From an uncultured Clostridia bacterium (GTDB lineage: Bacteria; Bacillota; Clostridia; TANB77; CAG-508): a stretch of 16,558 bases of DNA. The translations under genes and the position numbers were made by a program. Of the stretch, positions 1-5,869 are shown piece after piece. Every line of letters begins with the position of its first letter. Position 1 is the first letter of the stretch. Where the stretch lies: positions 1 to 16,558 of the forward strand of contig CALXAS010000009.1 in the NCBI GenBank assembly GCA_944386315.1, in the 5' to 3' direction. Under the pieces are notes generated by a model. The model did not search any database. It saw nothing but the letters and a program-made list of their open reading frames with translations, and was not told where the DNA came from.

Positions 1-304
1 AAATAGGGCACTCGAAAAATGGTTTTAAATAATTTTCATCTTTTCCTATGGAGTGCAAGATAGAAAGCTTTTCTTCTTTTAAAGAGTCTATTTTTTTATG
101 TAGTTGTTGTAAAAGAGAGCGATCTGAATTGGTGATTAAAGCCCTAGAAGTTTGAATTGCTTCTTTACTTAAAGAATGTTCAATTTCTTCTAAGCGAGGG
201 AATTCTTGATATAAAGATTCCTTTCTTCTATCAGCTTCATAGATTGCTTGCATTCTTTTTTTTTCATATTCTGTTAGTAATTGGTTTAAGTAAGAACGTT
301 CCAT
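1..304 (-). CDS. DnaC/DnaI-type helicase loader, N-terminal part (runs off window)
   Basis: The first 101 codons of a protein whose remainder lies beyond position 1. The translation begins MERSYLNQLLTEYEKKRM and continues as a charged, helical, Arg/Lys/Glu-rich segment up to about residue 95. It ends in FFECPI, which looks like the start of the Cys-rich CPxCxDTG segment that precedes the AAA+ ATPase of clostridial DnaC/DnaI-like proteins. The ATPase itself is not in the window. The start is supported by AAAGGAG a few bases upstream. The gene lies 11 bases behind the DnaD-domain gene on the same strand, so the two are very probably cotranscribed. Such a pair is the usual arrangement for loading the replicative helicase in Bacillota. 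The assignment rests on the N-terminal style and the neighbour; Walker motifs cannot be checked here. Confidence 0.72.
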   Translation of the reverse strand, partial: MERSYLNQLLTEYEKKRMQAIYEADRRKESLYQEFPRLEEIEHSLSKEAIQTSRALITNSDRSLLQQLHKKIDSLKEEKLSILHSIGKDENYLKPFFECPI

Positions 305-315
305 GAAAGACTCCT

Positions 316-1284
316 TTATAAATTAAAATTAGCGTATAAATTATTTAAGTTATCGTAAGTACGTTGTTCGTAATTATTATAACCTGTTTTTTTCTCTAGT
401 TCTTTTACATTTTTATTTTTTTGTTTTAATTCTGATAAGAAACTTTGCACTTGTTCAGGAGTTTTAAATCCTCTATCATGCCAGTCTGTAAGTAATTTAT
501 CTAAATAGTCAAAACTAGGATTAGTTTTAGAAGTAGTCTTTTTTAAGGCAATTTCTATGATAGATAAATTATAATTATAATCTAAACTCCACTTCTCAAT
601 ATAGGCCTGTTCATATTGTGTAAGAGGTCTAGTATAACCTAATTTTTTTGCAATAGATTTATATAAAACATTTAACTTCTCTTGTTTTTCAAAATAAGTA
701 TCCAAATCATTAAATGTTTTAATATTGTTTTTAGCCCAAGCGTCTGCTACTGCTTGAATATAATTACGATGCAAAGCAGAACGGTTGTAGCAGTAACGGA
801 AAAGAGCAATCATGACCTCTTCATCAAAACCATATTTTTTAAACCATAAATCTATGTCGCTATACCAAGATGGAGACATAATACCTTGAAAAAATTCATT
901 GTTAATATTTTCGATTGCCTTTGCGCGGTATTGATTTTTGGCTGTCTGTTGTAATGTTTCAGGAGATAGAGAAACAAGAGGCTTATATAATTTGTGTAAC
1001 TCTATTTCTTGTAAATCATTTATAATATAACCAGTATTCTTTTTGGTGATAACGCCGAAATCTTCCCAATATTTGATAGAATCCTGAATCGTTTTTACAG
1101 GTAATTCTAATTTTTTAGATAGGTCGTTAATTTTTACATCTTTACCATATTTAGAAAGGAAAATTAAATACAAATATACTTTGATATAGTCACCATTAGA
1201 TTGAGATAAATATTCTGTAAAAAAAACATCTGGTAACTCTGTATTAGAAAATAAAAGAGGTGTATCGTTTTGTTCTAATTTCAT
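316..1284 (-). CDS. DnaD/DnaB-type replication initiation protein with two DnaD (DnaB_2) repeats
   Basis: A 322-residue protein. Residues about 20-90 look like a winged helix (DDBH1-type), ending in a VITKKNTGYII wing. Two copies of the DnaD C-terminal domain (DDBH2, Pfam DnaB_2) follow. The first spans about 130-198 and has the diagnostic YIQAVADAW plus NNIKTFNDLDTYF. The second spans about 217-285, with LTQYEQAYIEKW and YLDKLLTDW plus GFKTPEQV. One winged helix plus two DDBH2 copies resembles Bacillus DnaB more than DnaD itself. Family members bind DNA and help load the replicative helicase at origins or restart sites, in the cytoplasm. The start has AAGGGAG upstream. A strong promoter lies directly upstream, so this gene begins a separate unit from the membrane cluster before it. 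The DnaC/DnaI-like gene follows immediately. The family call is firm; whether it acts at oriC or belongs to a mobile element is not shown. Confidence 0.88.
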   Translation of the reverse strand: MKLEQNDTPLLFSNTELPDVFFTEYLSQSNGDYIKVYLYLIFLSKYGKDVKINDLSKKLELPVKTIQDSIKYWEDFGVITKKNTGYIINDLQEIELHKLYKPLVSLSPETLQQTAKNQYRAKAIENINNEFFQGIMSPSWYSDIDLWFKKYGFDEEVMIALFRYCYNRSALHRNYIQAVADAWAKNNIKTFNDLDTYFEKQEKLNVLYKSIAKKLGYTRPLTQYEQAYIEKWSLDYNYNLSIIEIALKKTTSKTNPSFDYLDKLLTDWHDRGFKTPEQVQSFLSELKQKNKNVKELEKKTGYNNYEQRTYDNLNNLYANFNL

Positions 1285-1318
1285 TTTATTAAACTCCCTT
1301 CCTAAAGAAACTTGTCAC

Positions 1319-1347
1319 ATTATATCATTTCTTATCTGTTTTTACAA
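1319..1347 (-). promoter_or_regulatory. Sigma-A promoter for the dnaD-like/dnaC-like unit
   Basis: Read on the minus strand: -35 TTGTAA (1342-1347), a 17-base spacer, and -10 TATAAT (1319-1324) preceded by an extended-10 TG. The expected start of transcription is near 1312, about 28 bases before the ATG. It separates the helicase-loader pair from the type IV-like cluster. Confidence 0.75.
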
Positions 1348-1357
1348 GAAAGAAAGA

Positions 1358-1382
1358 GAAAAATCCTATCATTCTATTTTTC
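1358..1382 (-). terminator. Weak possible terminator at the end of the type IV-like unit
   Basis: GAAAAAT and ATTTTTC (minus-strand reading) form a 7-bp AT-rich stem with an 11-base loop over the tandem TGA TAG stops of the PrgI-like gene. A pyrimidine-rich run follows. The stem is short and contains a single G-C pair, so the call is tentative. Confidence 0.3.
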
Positions 1383-1656
1383 GATAAAGATAGACTTTTC
1401 TATTTTTAAAGAATAGAAAAAGATAAACAAAAATATATAATAAGTTTTCATGTTGAAAGCCAATAATACTAAGTAAAAAAAGAGGAAAACAAATGGTAAT
1501 AAATATGATTACTTTTACAGAAATATCTGTTAAGAAAAAATGTGCAAAAGCAAAATAGATAATCCAAATAACAATGTTAAAAATGGCGGTGGAGTAATCT
1601 ATAAAGCCAAATAATTTTGTATGAAAACGATAATTTTGAGGGAAAATAAATTTCAT
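1369..1656 (-). CDS. PrgI/VirB3-like small membrane protein of a type IV secretion module
   Basis: A 95-residue protein. It starts with a short polar segment (MKFIFPQNYRFHTKLFGFID) and has two adjacent hydrophobic helices at about 24-45 and 48-66. A third hydrophobic stretch near 72-82 leads into the basic end FFKNRKVYLYRKIE. Length, the order polar N-terminus, paired helices, basic tail, and position right after a VirB6-like gene all fit PrgI/VirB3 proteins of Gram-positive conjugation systems. These sit in the membrane and normally partner VirB4. AAGGAA precedes the ATG. The normal downstream neighbour of a PrgI gene, a VirB4 ATPase, is absent: the next gene is the DnaD-like protein. The PrgI assignment is by architecture and context, since such short membrane proteins carry no catalytic motif. 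A generic two-helix membrane protein cannot be excluded. Confidence 0.55.
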   Translation of the reverse strand: MKFIFPQNYRFHTKLFGFIDYSTAIFNIVIWIIYFAFAHFFLTDISVKVIIFITICFPLFLLSIIGFQHENLLYIFVYLFLFFKNRKVYLYRKIE

Positions 1657-1740
1657 GCGTTTATTCCTTACATGATTTATTTACAATCTATTTTAGAAGT
1701 TAAATGGCATTAATGAAAGATTGCATCAGAAAAATTAATG

Positions 1741-2619
1741 TCATTTTAATAAAGAGCGAATACTAGAAAAACCAGAGGAGATGTCTGTAGAGATTCCTCC
1801 CAATAATTCTCTAGTATAACTACCTGCACGCGAGAGGGCATAAATTCCACCTATATACATAAATTTACTAAGTAAATCTTGCGAAGAATAGTCTACGGAA
1901 AAGAGCAATATTAAAATAAAAGAAATGAGAGTTTGTAAAAGTAAAAGGGATAACAAATTTCTTAGCCATATCTTAAAAAACCAAGAAGTAGAATGATTAA
2001 TTAAGCAAAGAAAGGCAAATGGAGTAATAAAAACAAATACTTTTACCATGATATAGCGAAGAGCGTAGGAAAACATTAAATTAAGAAGCTGAAACGAAAT
2101 AAAACCCTTTAAAATACCATCTATGGAAAATATAGAAAATTCATTTTCTTCTATTTGAATAAGCTGATTCAAATTTTGTATAAAATTTTCAAATGAAATA
2201 GATTTATGTAACAAAGAAGAACCCATGTCTAAAATAGAACCGGATATGTAGTAGTTAATCTGTAAAATTTGTTCACAAATAAAATAAGAAAATTGAAGTG
2301 CAACAGCAAAGATGAGCAATTTAAAAATAAATTGATAAGGTCTTTCTAATTCGACATAAGAAAAATGAGAATACAGTAGGCGAACAGCATAATAGATAGA
2401 AAAGCCAACTAATAAGCTATTTGCTAAGGTAAGTAATGTTTCTAAAATAGAGCTAGTATTTATCTGCTGGATAGAGGAACTGCTAAGAATATCTGGAGTA
2501 ATAAAGGCTAATTTATCTAAAATCACGTACATTTGTTGATCTATGGAGTAAAAAAATTGTGAAAATAGAGTATTAATGGTATCTAAGATAATTTGAGCCA
2601 TTTGAGTATAATTTTGCAA
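1741..2619 (-). CDS. VirB6/TrbL-like polytopic membrane protein of a type IV secretion module
   Basis: A 292-residue protein with five to six hydrophobic segments: about 64-83, 96-118, 170-185, 188-207, 213-240 and 250-262. Before them is a soluble N-terminus of about 60 residues with an amphipathic helix, and after them a Ser/Gly-rich tail (GGISTDISSGFSS). This topology is typical of VirB6/TrbL proteins, which form part of the inner-membrane translocation channel. The start is a TTG, chosen because AAGGAGG lies five bases upstream and the first ATG is well inside. The gene follows the VirB2-like gene by 13 bases and precedes the PrgI-like gene by 84 bases. Low sequence conservation makes the call dependent on topology and on the flanking VirD4-, VirB2- and PrgI-like genes. 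Confidence 0.62.
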   Translation of the reverse strand: MQNYTQMAQIILDTINTLFSQFFYSIDQQMYVILDKLAFITPDILSSSSIQQINTSSILETLLTLANSLLVGFSIYYAVRLLYSHFSYVELERPYQFIFKLLIFAVALQFSYFICEQILQINYYISGSILDMGSSLLHKSISFENFIQNLNQLIQIEENEFSIFSIDGILKGFISFQLLNLMFSYALRYIMVKVFVFITPFAFLCLINHSTSWFFKIWLRNLLSLLLLQTLISFILILLFSVDYSSQDLLSKFMYIGGIYALSRAGSYTRELLGGISTDISSGFSSIRSLLK

Positions 2620-2632
2620 TATAACCTCCTTG

Positions 2633-2965
2633 TTATCCTACTAAAGATTGGATGGCAGATAAAATTAAATTAATAGCTAAGATAAAAGCATAGGAAAAAA
2701 GACTACCTTTTATTAATTTTTTCCCAGTACGAATTTTTTCTTCATCACCAAAGCTAAATTTTTTCATAAATACACCTGTCCCTACGGCGACGGCAGCTGC
2801 AGGAGTAGCAAGTTTAATAAGCCATTCTTTAATAGATTCAAAGGCACTATTTAATTTATTTACTAATTCTGGTTCTCCCCAAGCAAAACAAGAAGGAGAG
2901 AAAAGAAAAGTAAATAATATAGATAATAGTAAAAAATAAACAATATAATAAATTTTTCGATTCAT
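2633..2965 (-). CDS. VirB2/TrbC-like pilin (type IV secretion)
   Basis: A 110-residue protein. The signal peptide covers about residues 1-28: a basic n-region MNRK, a long hydrophobic core, and likely cleavage after SCFA. The mature part (WGEPELVNKLNSAFESIKEW...) has two hydrophobic helices at about 51-67 and 90-108. Between them is the polar loop GDEEKIRTGKKLIKG. That loop, with Asp/Glu then Lys-rich spacing between two helices, is the hallmark of VirB2/TrbC-type and Gram-positive T4SS pilins. Such pilins are exported and assembled into the channel or surface filament. An AAGGAGG site precedes the ATG, and the gene sits 17 bases behind the coupling ATPase, so it is in the same operon. Confidence is good for a VirB2-like protein. 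Whether it forms a pilus is unknown. Confidence 0.7.
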   Translation of the reverse strand: MNRKIYYIVYFLLLSILFTFLFSPSCFAWGEPELVNKLNSAFESIKEWLIKLATPAAAVAVGTGVFMKKFSFGDEEKIRTGKKLIKGSLFSYAFILAINLILSAIQSLVG

Positions 2966-2982
2966 ATAAGACCTCCTTTATA

Positions 2983-4680
2983 TTAATTAGAGCGAAAATA
3001 AGGTAACATAGTTAATTTTTCTGGCTTTTTTATGGTGTCTCCGTCCGAGAGGAAAGAAAGACAAGAAAAAGAGGGAAGAGCTTGCGTAAAAAATTGAAAA
3101 TCAAAGGTAAAATCTGTTTGAGAATAAGTGCTGTAGGATTCCGAAAGATTAGAATCTTTAGATTGGAAATTTTGAAAAATAGGATGAAAAGTAGTCTCTT
3201 TCGCATTTTCAGAAATAGTTTTAGATATTTTCGTTTTATCTTGTTTTCCAATTTGTTTTTGTGCATCTTCTATTGTAAAAATATCGTCTGTACGAAACCA
3301 TAGTTTATTAATTAAATTTTGGATAATTACTTTTACGCAAGAAGTGTCTTTTAGAGTATGTAGTAGAGAGGTATAACTTTGGGTAGCAATAATATTAATA
3401 CATTTGGCTTCCCTGCTTTGTGCAAAAAAGGAAGCATCGCTTGCTGTGACGTATTCATGAAATTCGTCACTAATAAAACATACAGACCTTTGGCTTGCGT
3501 AAGGATTAGCAAGTCTGCTCATTACTTCTGTTTGAAAATCTAATTTTAAATAGGCAGCAATTACCTTAGATAAATTTTGATAATCTGCGATGTTTAGGTT
3601 TAGTACAACAATTTTTCCTTTCTCGATAACATCGGAAAAACCCAGAAAGTTCAAATCTTGTAGAGAAGAGCAAAAAGTATTTTTTACCTGATAATCGTTT
3701 AAAAATAAGCTGGTAATTCTGGTAATTTCTGATTTTAAAATAGAAATCGTACGAGCATCTAAGCTTTTAAATTCTTTTTCAAAGAATTCTAAACTAGAAA
3801 GTAAGTCATAATTTTCCTCTGAAGAAAAAGTATTTTTTAGAAAAAGCTCATGCAAAAATGCTACTTTTTCCGCATAATAACTGGGGGAAGTAATAAGATG
3901 ATGTATTTCTTCAAAGGTGACATAGCCATGATGATATAGACGACAAAGCTTAATAGATTCTAATAGAATTTGATGTGCTTTATCTATCCAAAAAGATTCA
4001 GAATTGTTTGGTGAAAAAAGTAAAAGGATGGATTTTAACCTATCTGCTAATACAGAGGCTCTTAAATGTGGTTTATGCAATGGATTATATTTGATATTAC
4101 CACTAAGGTCGATGGTAATAACATCTTCTTCTCTTTCACAATTTTGAGCATAAGAAAGAACCTGCTTATAATAGTTTCCTTTTACATCTAAAATGAGCAT
4201 ACCAAGTTTTTCTTTTGTAGAGTTACTTTTATATTCTATTAATTGTTTGGTAAAAGGGTACATAGCACTACTTGTTTTTCCTGTTCCAATAGCTCCTGTA
4301 ATAAAAATATTTTGATATAAGCTTTTTTCCGGAAGGGTAACCAATTCGTGAGAACTAGAGTAACCAATTTTCAATTGTAGAACTTCTTTTTTTTCCGTAT
4401 CTTTATTTTTTTTCTTGAAGAGGAAAGAGAAAATGGATAAAGATAATAGTTTAGAAGAAAAGGAAAAAAACAAAAATAAATTAGCATAGAGGTAGGTAAA
4501 GACAAAAACTATTTTTATGATTTTCCAAAGTAAAGGCTGTTCTACACAAATATCAAAGGGACGTAATCCGTAAGGAATGATAACATGAGCTTCTTGATAA
4601 ATTGGTGAAAAAAGAAAATAAGCAATGAGACAGGATAGAAAAGTAGGAATAAGTGCTAACAAAAAAGCTTTAACTTTCAT
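2983..4680 (-). CDS. VirD4/TraG-type coupling ATPase
   Basis: A 565-residue protein when started at the ATG at 4680. A second in-frame ATG 18 bases upstream (4698) overlaps the GAGGAG ribosome binding site that serves the 4680 start, so 4680 is preferred. Numbering from there, hydrophobic helices lie at about 5-26 and 52-75, with a third weaker one near 78-89, as in membrane-anchored coupling proteins. The Walker A is GAIGTGKT at 129-136, followed by a long TraG/TraD-like NTPase. A Walker B strand, SVCFISDEFHEY, precedes the conserved FFAQSREAKCINIIATQSY segment. VirD4 proteins are hexameric ATPases that hand DNA or effectors to a type IV channel. No VirB4 or relaxase gene lies nearby in the window. 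The gene opens the run of T4SS-like genes, except for a small overlapping ORF before it. Confidence 0.87.
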   Translation of the reverse strand: MKVKAFLLALIPTFLSCLIAYFLFSPIYQEAHVIIPYGLRPFDICVEQPLLWKIIKIVFVFTYLYANLFLFFSFSSKLLSLSIFSFLFKKKNKDTEKKEVLQLKIGYSSSHELVTLPEKSLYQNIFITGAIGTGKTSSAMYPFTKQLIEYKSNSTKEKLGMLILDVKGNYYKQVLSYAQNCEREEDVITIDLSGNIKYNPLHKPHLRASVLADRLKSILLLFSPNNSESFWIDKAHQILLESIKLCRLYHHGYVTFEEIHHLITSPSYYAEKVAFLHELFLKNTFSSEENYDLLSSLEFFEKEFKSLDARTISILKSEITRITSLFLNDYQVKNTFCSSLQDLNFLGFSDVIEKGKIVVLNLNIADYQNLSKVIAAYLKLDFQTEVMSRLANPYASQRSVCFISDEFHEYVTASDASFFAQSREAKCINIIATQSYTSLLHTLKDTSCVKVIIQNLINKLWFRTDDIFTIEDAQKQIGKQDKTKISKTISENAKETTFHPIFQNFQSKDSNLSESYSTYSQTDFTFDFQFFTQALPSFSCLSFLSDGDTIKKPEKLTMLPYFRSN

Positions 4681-4843
4681 GGGAGGAATTCTCCTCATAC
4701 TTTCTTTTCAAATACAATTTAGCACCTTGCTTTTGGTGTAAAAAATACATTTGAAAAAAGGTATAAATAGAATAAAAAGTAATAAAAAAATTCATAATAA
4801 GAATAATAAAAAAAGTATGGAGCAAAACTTCTATGATGATCAC
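4670..4843 (-). CDS. Small membrane protein (57 aa) overlapping the start of the VirD4-like gene
   Basis: An ORF of 57 codons plus stop that begins directly downstream of a minus-strand promoter and an AAAGGAG site. It overlaps the first bases of the coupling-ATPase gene in another frame. The product is very hydrophobic up to about residue 35 (IIIEVLLHTFFIILIMNFFI...) and ends in a basic, polar tail (KLYLKRKYEENSSHES). It could be a single-pass or hairpin membrane subunit of the type IV-like module. I recognise no family. The start is uncertain: the GTG at 4841-4843 lies only one base from the ribosome binding site, closer than usual. The next in-frame ATG (residue 17) has no site. The overlap with the next gene and the promoter position argue that it is real. 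Confidence 0.45.
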   Translation of the reverse strand: MIIIEVLLHTFFIILIMNFFITFYSIYTFFQMYFLHQKQGAKLYLKRKYEENSSHES

Positions 4844-4860
4844 TCTCCTTTCGTGGGAAC

Positions 4861-4889
4861 ATAATACAATAAATTTTTCATTTTGTCTA
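4861..4889 (-). promoter_or_regulatory. Promoter of the type IV-like unit
   Basis: On the minus strand: -35 TAGACA (4884-4889), a 17-base spacer, and -10 TATTAT (4861-4866). The predicted transcription start is near 4854, almost at the AAAGGAG ribosome binding site (4845-4851), so the leader would be only about ten bases. It lies back to back with a plus-strand promoter at 4911-4916. Confidence 0.6.
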
Positions 4890-4907
4890 TACTTTTTTTG
4901 AAAAATG

Positions 4908-4916
4908 TGTTATAAT
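4908..4916 (+). promoter_or_regulatory. Extended -10 promoter of the DUF1858 gene
   Basis: TGT followed by the perfect -10 hexamer TATAAT (4911-4916). No good -35 hexamer sits at 16-18 bases, consistent with an extended-10 promoter. The 5' leader to the ATG at 4972 would be about 50 bases. Confidence 0.6.
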
Positions 4917-4971
4917 GACAAAGGTTCTAAAAATAACCGAAAAATCGACAAAAAAGAAAGGTGGATAAAGT

Positions 4972-5157
4972 ATGGAAATAAATAAAGATATGACAATAGG
5001 AGAATTAATAGAAAAAGCACCGGAAAAAACAGAAATTTTGTTAAATGCAGGTATGCATTGTTTAGGTTGTCCAGCATCTCAAGCAGAGACAATAGAAGAA
5101 GCTTGTGATGTACATGGCATTGATGTAAATGAGTTAATTGAGAAATTAAATGCCTAA
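4972..5157 (+). CDS. DUF1858 domain protein (redox-type CxxC, hybrid-cluster-protein-associated family)
   Basis: A 61-residue single-domain protein. The pattern MEINKDMTIGELIEKAPEKTEILLNAGMHCLGCPAS is the typical DUF1858 fold: a short strand and helix, a 'G-M-H-C-x-x-C' centre with Cys30 and Cys33, then TIEEACDVHGIDVNELIEKLN. The family (also modelled as the hybrid-cluster-protein-associated redox disulfide domain) is found in anaerobes. It is thought to use the two Cys as a redox or metal site in the cytoplasm; the precise role is unknown. AAAGGTGG gives a good ribosome binding site seven bases before the ATG. The gene stands alone between the divergent type IV-like unit and a tRNA operon. 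Assignment to the family is firm; function is not. Confidence 0.88.
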   Translation: MEINKDMTIGELIEKAPEKTEILLNAGMHCLGCPASQAETIEEACDVHGIDVNELIEKLNA

Positions 5158-5213
5158 TTTCATAGAAAATTCACAAAAAGTTTACAAATTTATAAGATTT
5201 TTTCAAAAATCAA

Positions 5214-5242
5214 TTGACAAAATCAAAAAAATATAGTAAACT
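5214..5242 (+). promoter_or_regulatory. Promoter of the tRNA Lys-Glu-Thr operon
   Basis: Perfect -35 TTGACA (5214-5219), 17-base spacer, -10 TAAACT (5237-5242). Expected transcription start near 5249, about 30 bases before the first tRNA. Confidence 0.8.
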
Positions 5243-5251
5243 ATACAAGCA

Positions 5252-5270
5252 GTCGCAAATGAAATGCGAC
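5252..5270 (+). other. Hairpin in the 5' leader of the tRNA operon
   Basis: GTCGCA (5252-5257) and TGCGAC (5265-5270) pair perfectly around a 7-base loop, right at the predicted 5' end of the tRNA precursor. There is no T-run, so it is not a terminator. It may protect the precursor or guide processing. Confidence 0.5.
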
Positions 5271-5277
5271 TCTACTT

Positions 5278-5353
5278 GGGTCATTAGCTCAGGTGGTAGA
5301 GCACTTGACTTTTAATCAAGTTGTCCGCGGTTCGAGTCCGCGATGGCTCACCA
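5278..5353 (+). tRNA. tRNA-Lys(TTT)
   Basis: A 76-base cloverleaf. The acceptor stem GGGTCAT pairs with ATGGCTC (two G-T wobbles). The D arm starts at AGCTC. The anticodon stem CTTGA/TCAAG encloses loop CTTTTAA with anticodon TTT. The T arm is CGCGG-TTCGAGT-CCGCG. Discriminator A and encoded CCA (5351-5353). First gene of a three-tRNA operon. Confidence 0.97.
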
Positions 5354-5357
5354 AAAA

Positions 5358-5380
5358 GGATTTAGCATTTGTCTAAATCC
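5358..5380 (+). other. Spacer hairpin between tRNA-Lys and tRNA-Glu
   Basis: GGATTTAG (5358-5365) and CTAAATCC (5373-5380) form a perfect 8-bp stem with a 7-base loop in the 38-base spacer. No T-run follows, so it is unlikely to end transcription. It probably marks an endonuclease processing region of the precursor. Confidence 0.5.
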
Positions 5381-5391
5381 TTAGCATATAA

Positions 5392-5466
5392 GGCCCCGTG
5401 GTCAAGCGGTTAAGACATCGCCCTTTCACGGCGGAGACATGGGTTCGATTCCCGTCGGGGTCACCA
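5392..5466 (+). tRNA. tRNA-Glu(TTC)
   Basis: A 75-base cloverleaf. The acceptor GGCCCCG pairs with CGGGGTC. The anticodon stem CGCC/GGCG encloses loop CTTTCAC with anticodon TTC. The T arm is ATGGG-TTCGATT-CCCGT. Encoded CCA at 5464-5466. Second gene of the operon, only five bases before the split tRNA-Thr. Confidence 0.97.
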
Positions 5467-5471
5467 CTTTT

Positions 5472-5791
5472 GCCACTTTAGCTCAGATGGTAGAGCAACT
5501 GACTTGTGGAATAGGTAGAAAGTAATTTCTATTTTGAACTATTTTGCACCTTTATTTGGAAACGAATAAAGTGGACACCGCTAATTCGGGGAAGACTAAG
5601 TATTAGAAATAATATAAGTTAATCCCGAGCTAAGGAAGAAATTCCTGAGTGTAGAGACTTTATACGGTGTACCTAAAGCTTAAAAAAGCAATGGTAAAGA
5701 GAAAGTCCAGACTACAAACACATTTGTGGTAATGAAAATTATAGTAGTATGAATCAGTAGGTCGCCCGTTCGATTCGGGCAAGTGGCTCCA
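5472..5791 (+). tRNA. tRNA-Thr(TGT), interrupted by a group I intron
   Basis: Two exons, 5472-5507 and 5752-5791, join to a perfect 76-base tRNA. The acceptor GCCACTT pairs with AAGTGGC. The anticodon stem ACTGA/TCAGT closes loop CTTGTAA with anticodon TGT (5505-5507). The T arm is GCCCG-TTCGATT-CGGGC. Discriminator T and encoded CCA (5789-5791). Without removal of 5508-5751 the anticodon stem cannot close, since its two strands lie in different exons. The exon boundary is unambiguous: only a cut after T5507 and after G5751 restores the seven-base loop. It places the intron between tRNA positions 36 and 37. The gene is last in an operon with tRNA-Lys and tRNA-Glu and is followed by a terminator. 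Confidence 0.95.
5508..5751 (+). ncRNA. Group I self-splicing intron (244 nt, no ORF) in tRNA-Thr
   Basis: The upstream exon ends in T and the intron ends in G (5751), as group I introns require. The core elements are readable. P element AATTCGGGGAA (5583-5593) pairs with Q element AATCCCGAGC (5621-5630) to give P4 (5586-5591/5623-5628). R element (5651-5660, ending AGAGACTT) and S element AAAGTCC (5702-5708) give P7 through GACTT/AAGTC. P3 is ACACCG (5575-5580) with CGGTGT (5665-5670). P2 is CTTTATT/AATAAAG (5550-5571). P5 is TATTA-GAAA-TAATA (5601-5614). P6 is AGGAA-GAAA-TTCCT (5633-5646). P8 has GCTT/AAGC within ACC/GGT (5671-5695). P9 is ACAAA/TTTGT (5714-5727). P1 is less clear: exon ACTTGT may pair with GAAAGT (5518-5523), with one mismatch and the expected T-G at the splice site. 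There is no homing endonuclease ORF. The order P3-P4-P5-P6-P7-P3'-P8-P7'-P9 is complete, so the intron is probably active. Confidence 0.93.
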
Positions 5792-5797
5792 TACTTA

Positions 5798-5839
5798 AAA
5801 CCAGGCTTGTAATTGAACTTGCTTGGTTTTTTGTTTTTA
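5798..5839 (+). terminator. Intrinsic terminator of the tRNA operon
   Basis: AAACCAGGC (5798-5806) pairs with GCTTGGTTT (5821-5829), 9 bp with one G-T, and is followed by a T-rich run TTTTTTGTTTTT to 5838. It starts six bases after the CCA of tRNA-Thr. Confidence 0.85.
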
Positions 5840-5869
5840 GAAAAAATACAATCAATAGGGGAGATAAAA

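Noticed and set aside
3030..3303. Two overlapping ORFs of 70-80 codons inside the coupling-ATPase gene
   Set aside because: They are alternative-frame readings of the VirD4-like coding sequence, have no ribosome binding sites and no recognisable protein features.
4911..5092. Minus-strand hydrophobic ORF opposite the DUF1858 gene
   Set aside because: It is antisense to a clear DUF1858 coding sequence, and its Leu-rich translation is the expected shadow of a Glu/Lys-rich gene.
5143..5162. GAAATTA/TAATTTC hairpin over the DUF1858 stop codon as a terminator
   Set aside because: The stem is short, nearly all A-T, and no T-run follows.
5508..5751. A small transposon or random insertion in tRNA-Thr
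   Set aside because: There are no terminal inverted repeats or target duplication, and the exons join exactly to a functional tRNA with a complete group I core between them.
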